DNA of 64,000 nucleotides, from NCBI RefSeq assembly GCF_002288925.2, contig NW_022098001.1:19460245-19524244 (forward strand). The letters are read 5' to 3'. This DNA comes from Delphinapterus leucas (taxonomy: Eukaryota; Chordata; Mammalia; Artiodactyla; Monodontidae). Both the position numbers and the translations under genes were made by a program. Below the pieces are notes generated by a model, which saw nothing but the letters and a program-made list of their open reading frames with translations, searched no databases and had not been told where the DNA came from. Positions 12,701-24,700 of this stretch are shown here, in pieces (position 1 is the first letter of the stretch; every line of letters begins with the position of its first letter).

Positions 12701-15700
12701 CACTGTACTTTTTTAGTAAGAACATTGTTAACAAAAGTAATTTTGCTTTCAATGTAAGATAATTTTTAAAAACTTTTTATTTTGAAATAATTGCTGATTC
12801 ACATGCAGTTGTAAGAAATTATATAGAAAGATTCCATATACCTTTCACCCTGTTTCCCCTAATAGTAACATCTTGCAGAACTTAAGTATAATATCAAAAC
12901 CAGGAAATTGATATTGATACAATTCATCAACCTTACTCAGACAGTGTGAAATTATTTTTAATTCTTTCATTTTTACTGTTTTAAGAATTTGTTGTCCGAA
13001 GGTCCTTGTGGATACTCGTGAACTGATAGAATTACACTTAAATTTTCTAGCTACAGAAGTGATTATCAGAAAAAATATTTCTTAATCCTTTCATTTAAAA
13101 AACTTTTTGCACTTTTAAGAAGGCAAAAATGTCATACTTCTCTGGCATTGGATTCCTTAGCTGTATATCAGAAGGGCATTTTCTAAAATATATTGATGAT
13201 AGAACTACCATTTTTCTGTTTTGGGATTAAATATGGATTCTAGCATGTCTGTAAGATTTACTATAAGCTGAAATAGAAGGCTATTGGCTAGATAACCCTG
13301 CTAGGCATTTATCCTTGTGTAAATGACAACTGTGTCGGGGTCTTGGCCTTACTTTGAATTTCCCAGTCTCCATAAAATGCAAACATGTCTCGATATCCTT
13401 GTTAACATTCCTCCTCTTAACAGCAACCTCTGTCTACAGAATATCTCTTCTTCACCTCTTTCCATCCTTCTATTCTAAAATAGGTTTCCTCTTCTCTTAC
13501 CATATAGCATCTTTGAAAGCCTCACAATTATACCTACCACTTCCTGGATACCATCATGCTATTTATTTATAGCAGCCTGCAGTGAAGTAGTACTATACAC
13601 ATTGAACAGATGTGGAAACTGCAGTGGGAGTTAAGTAGCTTGCCAAAGTGACTTAGCTAGGTTTTGACAACTGAGACAAAAATGCAAGGTCCACTCTGTT
13701 CTTTTGGCTGTTTCTTTTGTCAGGTTTCTCAGAATGTCATTCATTCACTTATTTATTCTAGGCATTGGGCATGCTAACATGAAAGGCAGTCTGAGAGAAT
13801 AAGTTTGATAGGCCTTTAGGAGGTAGAATCTCTAAGACTTGATGATTGACTCAATATGATAAATGAGGAGAGAAGTCCCAAGCTCGCAGTCGAAGGGTCT
13901 GGGTAGGCTGTAGTATGATTCTCAGAGATAGGAAATAAAAACTTGCTCAAGAGGTTAAGCAAGTTTGAGGGAGTAGGACAGGATGGGGAAAATGTATGGG
14001 GGAGTAAAATGTTCTGATTGTAGTAACAACTTCCAGTGGATAATGTATGTGAAAATACTCAGTAAAAGGGTACATGGTAGGCTTGGAATCGAAATTTTTA
14101 ATCTTACAACTGACAAATAGCATTAATTTTCTTTAGTCTCTAAGCAAGCACAGAGTACCTCTTGCTTTTTCTTTCCAACTTTCTACTTATTAAAATTTTT
14201 CTGAATTTTTATTACTGAATCATTGAAAATTTGATGTAAAATGATATGCCCCCCTATTGTATCCAAAGGAATTGTAGTTTTTATTGGAAGTATTAGAAAG
14301 CTATCTGTGTAATATACTTTTGTCTAGTACGTGGTCTGGATATATGAATATGAAGGATAGTATGATTTTATACAAAGCAGTTTCCATAAATATCTTGAAC
14401 AATTAAAATAACTCTTTTGTCTTGGATTAAGGACGACTTAACATTCAATTCTAAATAAATTTAGATAGACTTCTTTAAAAATTTGTTTTTATTTTTGACT
14501 GTAAAAGTAATACACGATCATGTAGAAATATGAAAAATAAAGAAAAACATTACAGTTTGTTGATAATCCTGCCATCTGCAGATAACCATAGTCAATATTT
14601 TGGCATTTTCTTTTTTAAATCTTATTTTTCAAATTGGACTCAAATGTTAATGCAATTTTATAGCCATTTTAAATTCATTTGTATTATGATCATTTCTCTT
14701 ACTACGTTCTTTAGGTGTATAACTTGTATGAACTTAAATTGCTTCTTGTTCTTTACTCTTATACGACAGTCTTTTTATATGTATATTTCTATTCTCACGT
14801 CATAGTTTCTCTAGGAAAGATGCTTGAAAGTGAAATAACTGGGTCAAGAGCATGAGTATCTCTGAGGTTTTCAGAAAGGTACCATCTTATAACTCTTATG
14901 AGCAATATTTTTTATTTCTTTAGCAAGAAAATGAAATTGCAAAGAAGTGTGAGCTCAAGAATCACTCTGGTCAACTAAAGAACTATCTGTGAGGGATTTG
15001 TATTTTATTTTTATAAAGACTTGACTTGTATGGACCATCATTGCATCAATTTCTGTCAGTCTATATATTCTTAGGATTAATTGATTCTCTTTCTATAATT
15101 TTGATCTATTTCATAATTATGCCTCCTCTGGAAATGGATAGATCATATTATAACCATGGTATAGCAAAAAGAGTATGGACAAAGCCTGAGTGTAATTCCC
15201 TGCCCTCTACTCCATAGATAGTGACCTTGAAAACATCACTTTCACATTTATGAACCTCAAGTCTTTTGTTTATAAAATCAGGTTAACACTTTTACAACAG
15301 GGTTGTTGTTTATATCCAAAAGAGTAATGAAATATTTGTAAACTCTAAAACAAAATACAAAGGTATTAGGCCATTGTTATTTTGAGTTCCTGATTATGTT
15401 CTGTCACTGTCGCATGAACCTTTTCTTTTGACTTTTCCCGCTTTTCTTCTCTCCCTGACTGTTTTTATCTTAGTCCTGTTAGCAGCTTCCAAATGGATAT
15501 ATAGTAAAGCAGTTTTAAAAACTAAGATAGCCTTGAGCAGCTGTAAGAATGTGGATATGTAACTAACTAGTTAGTTAATAGTAAGTGACATAAAGAATCT
15601 CTTCCAGCAACAGGAAGGAATCTTCAGGCTGATTTAATAATTATTAATCTGGAATAAAAAAGTGGCTTTCAGTTAATGAGGTAGTGTGCCCAGAATTAAT

Positions 15701-18700
15701 GATTGACTTTTTTTGAGGTGTCCAAAATAATAAAAAATATAAATTATTGAAAATCCAAGAAACCTTAAACATAGTATAGAGAACTTCTAGGATGGATTGT
15801 ATAATAATCGTGGTGTATGGTTTTAATGAAAAGAAGCAGACTATTTCTTGCCAAGAAAATGTATACAAGAAGATAACTTGTTTATTGGGATGATTTTTAT
15901 TAGAATATGCTACTAAATTTCAAACACTATGGTTTTTTAGCCTTCTCTCATAGATAATGTGTTATAAATGTTTCTAAAGTTGTAGAGTAATTGAGTAATT
16001 TTCTGGTTTTGAAATAGATATGATTTGATTTCAAGTACAAAGCAGGTGGCAGAAATAAACCTTTTTTTTTTTTTTTTTTTACTGTTTTTGTGGGTATTTG
16101 AACTTTTTTCTGTAAACTCCTAAATGACAAGTAATTTTCCTTTTCCTTCTAATTTCTTCTCTCCATCTTAACACCATTTAAGAACAATGATGAACTTCAG
16201 GGTGATGGTGAGATGCTTCCAAAGACGGTGTTACTGACTGAATTTAGGTCACTGGTGGTTCGTAACTCTACTTCCAGAAATGCATCCAGTGTAAATAATG
16301 ATTATGGTGAACTAAAGAATTTCAAGAAATTCAAAAAGGTATGTATTCCTTTAACTAAAATATCACAAGAGGCCAGTGTTTGAAATGTTTTTAGAAATAT
16401 GCTAACTAGTAATAAAAGCAGTTTATGTTGAAAAGTGATGCTATTTCTTCTGCTTAAAACAGTTAAAAACTACTAAGGACATAAACTGACACTTAAATGA
16501 ATATATAAAACAAATTTTATTAAGGTTGAATTCTTTAAAGGATGCTGTTTACCTGGTTTTTTCTACCTTAAGCAGCAGGCTTTTGGCTGTATCAACAGTG
16601 TCCTCCTAGTTCTTTTTTTTTTTTTAATGTCTTTTGGCCACGCAGCATGGCTTGCGGGATCTTAAGTTCCCCAACCCGGAATCAGACCTGTGTCCTCAGT
16701 GGTGAACGTGTGGGGTGCTAACCACTGAACTGCCAGGGAATTCCCAGGTCCTCCTATTTTCTAATATTAATCTGTGACTACTTGAAGAGGTTCTTTAACT
16801 TAGGACTTTGTGACGATAACAGATTTTTATGTTCAAAATAACTGAGCACATTCAATAATGAAAACTAGGCATTTTATTATTACGTGTGTATATTAAACAA
16901 AATATAAATAAGTATACTGAATATCAGATCTGAGTTCCTCCTCCTTTAGGAACTGACAAGATATTTAAGAGAATTTTTTTCCCTTTTTTTTTGAATTTTA
17001 TTTATTTTTTATACAGCAGGTTCTTATTAGTTATCCATTTTATACATATTAGTGTATATATGTCAATCAGAATCTCCCAGTTCATCCCACCACTACCACC
17101 ACCCCCTGCCACTTTCCCCCGTTGGTGACCATAACGTTTGTTCTCTACATCTGTGTCTCTATTTCTGCCCTGCAAACCGGTTCATCTGTACCATTTTTCT
17201 AGGTTCCACATATATGCATTAATATACGATATTTGTTGTTCTAAGAGAATATTTCTGATCCAGTCTGTATTAATGCATGCTTACTTCATGTTCAGTATCG
17301 TGTTGCAAAATCTCATTGTTAAATCAAAATTCAAAAGGCATACTAATTTTTAAAATTAAGTTACCAAACAAAAATCAATAATACTCAATAAAAAGAAGCT
17401 TAACTGGATTGCCTCTAGTGAAAGAATTTGTTTGACTTTTTCTGTATATACTCAAATCAATGAAACAGCTCTGTTTCCTCTCACATTCATTTTCACTTAT
17501 AATATATAAACATCTTTAGTACTTATATGTGATTTACAGTCTTTGTTTTTTTAAGCCTTTTTTAAAAAAAGATTGTCAATTTTTTAGTGCATTTATCAAG
17601 GTTTACTATTTAACAGGTCAAATTTCCTGGAGCAGGAAAACTTCCACACATCATTGGAGGATCAGATCTAATAGCTCATCATACCCGAAAGACTACAGAA
17701 TTAGAGGAGTGGTTGAGGCAGGAAATGGAGGTTAGTAGGAAGTAAGACCCAGTAACTTGTTTGATTTGTATTTTGATCCCTTGTGATTTCCTTAGAGCAA
17801 ATTCTTCTTAAAACCAAACTTAAGATGAGTGACCTAAGGTTATTCTTTCAGAAAAATTCGTGAGTTACAGAGCATTAAGATTAGTTTGTACCTTTCCATA
17901 ACACTTCATTAAGGGACTTCTAGATTTATTGATCATATCCTATCTAATATGCCATCTAAGCCTCAGGAAACCAAACCTCAGTTATAATGCTCTTTTGGGA
18001 AAATATGAACTGCTTTACAGCTCTCCATGTTCGAATGTGTTTTCCAAAAACTCACTGTTTTACAGCTATTGGCTACAAGTAAATATTTATAAACTACTAT
18101 AATGAGAACTCACAGGGAAGAATACAAAAATATGCTTCTTTTACTTTCTCCCTGGGTGTTTTGAGTACTAGTGTATGTTATATAACAAGACTGTCCACGT
18201 GATCCATAATTCTTTCAACCCCTTTTTTTAAACTGGTGAATTTGATCAAAATTCATTAAAGTTGGGAGCTTTTTAATATAGAAGTACTACGTGGAAGTTA
18301 AGAATTCAGAAACACATGACCATTGAATTGAGAGATAATCAGAGTCCATATCCAAAGGTAGAAAGTCGTCTTCTTAGTCTGTATTGCGTGATTATCCGTT
18401 GCTACTGAAACCCAAAGGTGGGCTCCATTGGTCATCTCAATGGGCTGTTTGAAGTAGGGCTGTTTGGTAATTAGGGGGTAGGGACAATATCTCTTTCTTG
18501 CACTCTGATGTGACATAAGTTAAATCCCACTTTCTTCTCAATGTATCTTAGCTCCTTTCTGTATATTTCACTGCTTTGTTTCTTTGGATTGTACTTTGGT
18601 AATTTCTTTAGATTGTCTTCCAGTTTAGTACTTCTCTCTTCAGCTCTGTCTGGTTGGTATTTCATTCATCCACTGAGTTTTCATTCAACCTATTGGATTT

Positions 18701-21700
18701 TTTCATTTCTGGAAATCTTTGTCATTTATTTCTAAATCTTGTTCCGTGCTGACATTTTAAAGTTCCTCTCTTATATTCTTTTCCCAATGATACCAATACC
18801 TAAAGTGTTGATCTGTTTAATCTAGTTCTCTCTTATGGTGCCTTGTTTCCAAGTATGTATTTTGTGATCTTTGAATGTGAACTGCTCATTTTCCTTGGAA
18901 CTTGATCTATGGGAATTCCTTAAGTCCTAATTTGAGGTTTATTTCCTCCAGAAAAGATAAGTTTGTGTCTGCCAATCTTGTTCTACCAATGTGAGACTAC
19001 TTTAATCTCTGCTTGTGATGTTTTTGGATCATTCAGGTAGTTAATGTATTTGGACCAGAAGCTTGGGTGAAGACTACCTTGTCATTATAAACATAGTGAG
19101 ATTTTTTATTTCTTTCTTTCACCCTGTGTCAGGGTCAAGATAGGCAAGTTTCTTTGCTGTCTCCTTTTGTGTTGTAGAGTTTGTTCCTCTTTCGCCCTTT
19201 AGTGCTGGAGTCTTTTATTCTATTTATCTTGGATTTTCTTTAATAATGCTCATTTCCTGTACAGACATCAAAGGAGAGCCTGGGTTTTTTCCTGCTTTGT
19301 AGATCCCCCCAGGGCAGGGCAAAAGCTGGCTTTGGTACTTGGTAACATCTCAGGATTTATATTTTGCTTTATTATGGGTTTAATGTAGTATTCAGAAGTT
19401 TGTTTTTAAACATGCTTTTTTTAATCAAAATATTGTTAGGTCACTCAGAAATAGGGTTTTCAGGATTTTTAATGTCAGAAAATGGAAGAATGGAGGTACC
19501 ATCCTTCACTTCATTCTTTTTTGAAAGGATAACTGGCTTTGCCATTTTATAAATGTGCATTCCAAATAATTATGGTAGTACACAAAAGAATGAAGAAGTG
19601 AAAATCCTAAGTACCCATTTAGACATTAAATACATAATGTTCCAGACGTCTGTTTATTGAGGAGGAGTGGAGGCAGGGAGGGATAATGTAGGAAGGGAAG
19701 GAGAGAGATTGATAGAAGGAAGTAAAACTGAAAGCATTGCTGAATTCGTATAAATGTTTCTTCCTTCCAGATATTTCCTGAGATCCCTAAATAAGAAAAA
19801 CACTATCAGGTTAGAATCAGTATTTGTTTCAAACTACATATTTTGATTTTAGATACTGTTTGTTGGCTCCTACTGTGAAGAGTGAGGAAATTATTTGTGC
19901 TTCCTCTGCTTCCCCGCCCGCACCTCATGCCAGTGCCCCTTTTCTCCCTTTTTAGGTGACTTGCATGCCTTCAGTATTCCTTCTTAGGCTTGAAAGTCAG
20001 TAACAGTCAGAACATATCTCAGTGTTGATCATTCTCCCTCCATTTTTCCCAGAGTAAAGTATGCTATTTTGATTTGTAGGGGCAGTTCTTTTTTTATTTC
20101 AAGGAACTTTTCTATTACATCTTTTAAAACATTTTTATATTTGCTGTGTTCTCTGCATTTAAGACATAACTCTCCTTTTATTAAATCACCTTTGCCCTTC
20201 ACATGCATTTCTTCTACGTTCATTGTGGTTTTCTTAAGCTCTTTCACTATATCAGAAATTCAAATTTCAGTTGTGTCTCTTCTGTTCCTCACCAGCTATG
20301 TTATGTGACCTTGAGGAAATTACTTCTTTATCCTTCTGTTTCCTCCTTTGCAGAATGGGAATAATAATAGTACCTCCATTTCACAGGCTTTTTGTGAGAA
20401 TAACATACGATACTACTTAATAAAGCATTTATAACAGTGGAAACAGTGTTAGCTATTTCTCATTTATTTAATTCTGAAATGGTGTTATTAGAGTTCTCGG
20501 TTTGTTTACTTAGCATTCATTCCCATTTCGTTTCATTGTGTTTTTTCTATATTTAACTTTCTTGTTCTTATTTTATTGCTTTCATGTTCTTATTAATTTT
20601 ATTTATTTTTTATTTATGGGCTATTATTTGTTTCAGACTAGGTTCTTTAACTGTCTTTTGCAGGTTCTATTCTAGTCTCTCTCTTTTTTTCCATCTGGAT
20701 GTGGAGTGGCTTTCCTGTTTTCTTTCATCTTGCAGCTATTTAAAGCAAAATACCCTTTCCAGATCTTGTTTGCTGTGTGAAACATTATATGACAGCTTAT
20801 TGCAGGGATTACATTCTGAAACCAGTTTGTGAGGCAAAAATTGAATGTCGTTGAAATCACTCCTACCCATCTTAGCTTGTTCATAAAAAACAGAATTATC
20901 CTGATGCCTCCATACTGTTGGTATGGCAGCATGTTCAGTCAAAGGCACATTGCATGTCCCATCTAGTTTCTATTGCCTGAAAACATTGAATTGAGGAAAG
21001 GCGAGGGTAATGTAAAGCTGTGTGCAGCTCTTTCTTGGAACTGGAATTAAATATATACCAGGGAGTATATCTTATCCCAGAAGAGAATAGCTTACATTTT
21101 AGGTTATTTGCCTAATTTGTCAGGGATGCCTGGAGCCTATGCCTTTGGTCAGTGTCAGTCCCACTTACCTCTCCATGCCATTAGTCCCCTCCCAGCAGTC
21201 CACCAGCAGTTGTTTTCTCTTTCCTGCTCAGGCTACTTTTTCCCAAATTTGTATTATTAGTAAGAATTTTCAGGTTTGAACAGTTCCGTAGCACTTTTTA
21301 ATGAGTTGGGGGAGGGTTAGGAATCAGTTGCATTAATCTTTTGGTTCTTTGCACAGCCACCTTTTTGAAGTCTGTGGCGTGGGGTTATGTGCTTCTTGAT
21401 TAATTATAGCTGTCGAGTTTTATTTGTTCTTGGATGGGGAGGAGTTGACAGAATGATGGTGCAGCTGCTGACTTTTTCCTATCTTTCATTTATTTCATTA
21501 GCATTAGTAGAGAGGCTGTGTCCTAGATTTATTCTACCAAATCTCTCCTTTTTTTGCTAGAACAATTTTAGGTGCTAGAACAATTTTAGGTGCTCTAGGT
21601 AGGATTTGCTCTCTAAGATAATAGAGTTGACTTTGTTCTTCTACATGACTGCAGCTTCTATGTATAAATGTGCTACTGTCTTGATGTTTCCCTAGGCTTG

Positions 21701-24700
21701 CTCTAGCTACTCTTCTGTATTCCCTGCCTTTGTTCTTTTTTAGCCCTCCTTTTTCTTCTTTTGCTGCAGACCAGTCTTAGTTTTCATAATCACTTAGTTC
21801 CCAAACTTTCTTTGAACATAGGATATTTTTATTCTGTGCATTAAACGTAGTAACTCTTTGACCTCTACCCAACCTGATTTGACTTTTGAAAGACTGTGAT
21901 TTGTAGTTCTCCCAAGCCACTGAAAAATGCCAGTAATAGGAGGATTTCTGGTTTTTAATACTTTTTTACTTAATGATCTTACTAAGATATATAAGATAAA
22001 GCTGATTTTTCTTTACTATTTAAACGTTAAAATTCACATCCCTTACTAGGAAGCCTCTAAGAATATTTAGGAGAATGATACCAGCAGCTTTTTTGACAAC
22101 TGCTTTATGAAAGTCATGTGCCTTCCCATTTGTGTTCTGCTATACTTATTAGAAAATGTAAAAGATGTAATTTCAGTTTGACATTTCACTGTATGAATAG
22201 AAAATCATTCTATAAGTTTGAATCCCTGCAAGTCTTCTTCTAGGCCCTTTCCAAAGACTCAGAAGCAGTGTAACAGCCTGGTTAATAGCTGGTGCTTTTA
22301 TTCAAGGAGACCTGGTCAATCCCAGTTCTTCCATATGACAATTTTTTGATTTTGTACAACGTACTTAACCTAAGTCTCTGTTTCCTTATTGGTTACAATT
22401 GGAATAATAGTATAAAAGTAGTAATGAGATTATATGAAGATTAAATGAGTTCTTTTTAGAAACAGTTTTAACATAGTATCTGGAAATACACAAATGTAAA
22501 TTACTTACAGTAAACAAACAGTATCTGCATTCAGAGAACTTACAGTTTTTTAGTGGAGATGTGATATAAATAATTATAACAAGATAGAAATTGATGAACA
22601 TCTAGGAGTCACATAGGTAAAGTTCTGTGGGAGTTCTTCATAGCAGACTTACTTTTAAATGAAGAGGATTAGAAAGCCATTGTTAAAGAGGTGAAGAACA
22701 TGTTCCTTGATGCATAGTAGACACTAAACGATTATTGAGTGAATGCACCTTGAAAGATGGTCAGATGTGGAAAGAGGAGGATACTGTATCACATTTTTTG
22801 TCATGAACAAAAGCAGAGAGGGTCCCAGTATATTTGTTCAGAGGTGAGCCTGATTTTTTGTTTGTTTTGTTCGTTTTGTCTTTTTGTGTGATTCAGTTTA
22901 ACTGGCATACAGGGTTCATGAAGAGGAGAGTGAGAAGTGATTGAGGAAGTAGAATGGAGCCAGGTTATGAAGAGCCTTTCCCATATAAGGGTCAGACTCA
23001 AGAGTTTGTGTTTTCTTTGGTAGGTGGGAGAAGTCATTGAAGGGTTTTGAATGGCACATGATAGGATCATGGCACATGATAGGATCATACATACTGAAGT
23101 CCATCATACTGGACTTTAGGAAGATGCACCCAGCACAAGGTATTTCCAGTCCTGTCAAAGGTGCTTTAGGAGTTTGGTGAGTTTGTGTTTTAAATTATTT
23201 TGTGGGTGAGGTGATTCAGCAGCAACTTCTGAGTCCTGATTTGGGGCTGTGAGGAAGAGAGCCACTTTACCTGCAGAGCTGCTCTGGTTGAAGGTGGGAT
23301 AAATATTGCCCTCTCAGCCCCTCCATCAGTGGTATGATCTCAAAACACTGAAATTTCATTTAGTAAAAGGGTTCTCCTGGAAAAAAATGTTTAAAAACTC
23401 AACAAGCTAGCAATGTGTGTGTTGGTTGCCTTTGAGAGGAGATTGGCTGGAGAAAGCTGTTCAATTAGAGGACTTTTGCAGTAATCTTGGCATGAAGTGA
23501 ATACGGAACAGACCTGTTGAATGGGCAAGAAGTCATAGAGGCAAAAACTTAAAGACCTGGTGACCTCTGGGATGTGATCACCCAGCATGGCAATTTCATT
23601 AACTATATTTTCATCACTTAGCAAGTTTCTGAAACTATGTTAATTTTGACAGGTGCAAAATCAACATGCAAAAGAAGAATCTCTTGCCGATGAACTCTTT
23701 AGGTAAAGTTTAATTTCAGCTTTCTCCTGAATCTTTGTGTATAAAATTCAGTTCTATTGATAGAGTTTAAATATTTGTTTCTTCTATCCTTAGAAATAGA
23801 CACTTCAGTACCTTCACCGAAAGAATATTTTGTCTTGTTTTTAATATAGGTGTTTCTTTTTACTACTTGAGCACCTCTTAATTAGGTTTACTGGATATAG
23901 CTTCTAGGTTTGAGCTTAATTCACTTATACTGTATCACAAGATATTTAAAATTTATTTGGGGCATTTAGGCAAAAGAAGGGTCCTGAGCTGGGTGAATTT
24001 GGCTGATAAATTTGTGAGATTTTCAGCTCTGAGTAGAATTATGAATGAATGGGGTTTTGAAATAAGACAAGTAAAATACCAGACCATTTGTTAGTTTTAT
24101 TTGGCACATACATAAAAATAAGAAGCTGGATTAGAGTTTCAAAGCAGGTTTTTGTGGGAGGGTTAGAGGAGTTATAATGGATGATTATAATTTAATTCTG
24201 ATTTAACATTTTCAGCATTCCTGCAGACCCAACAAACATTATAATAATTAGCTTACAAATATTCATAAACAATATTGTAGGTAGATACTGGCTAGGGGAG
24301 AATAACATTTTCCCAAGAAATACTGTATTTTTGAGTCTGTTTTGTAACCAATTTGATTCTTTAATTTCATTATTGACAGTGTGAATCATTGATGAAAATG
24401 TTGACAAATGGTGCTGATTTTTCATAAGTACAAGTCAGATGGGAATAGTTGCCCAGCTACATTGTTTGTTATAGGAGAAGACTTTATAACATAATTATAT
24501 TTGAGGTTCATTATGCTCTTGGTGAAAATGATATAATTTAATTTGAGAGTGGAGAGGTCTGTTTGCAGTCATCCTGGAGGAAGTATAAAAACATGTATTA
24601 ATTTTTAAACTGTTGTTTTCATTAACTATTTTAGTGCTTTTACAGGATTTTTTGATGATGTTTTACCAAATATTCATCAAAGCAGCATCAAAAGGATAAA

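Larger units (their letters stand above)
11125..14923 (+). other. NBN: NBN intron 11
   Basis: Holds a SINE (11371-11754), a MER5A-like fragment (about 12280-12385), a LINE-1M fragment (about 12755-12950), a MIR (about 13575-13680) and a decayed repeat at 14465-14800. Positions 11760-12080, 12960-13560 and 13700-14460 show nothing I recognise. Confidence 0.7.
16339..17616 (+). other. NBN: NBN intron 13
   Basis: Contains an old-type SINE (16609-16747) and a 5'-truncated LINE-1 (about 16976-17240). The rest, 17245-17616, is A/T-rich with nothing recognisable. Confidence 0.75.
17731..23652 (+). other. NBN: NBN intron 14
   Basis: The largest NBN intron in the window, 5.9 kb. It has no young SINE. 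It holds old LINE-like sequence at about 18280-19560 and 20040-20250, MIRs at about 20290-20460 and 22270-22500, and an antisense LINE-2 at about 22640-23610. Two perfect 18-bp tandem duplications lie at 21556-21591 and 23051-23086. Positions 17740-18280 and 20470-22270 have no confidently named element. Confidence 0.7.
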
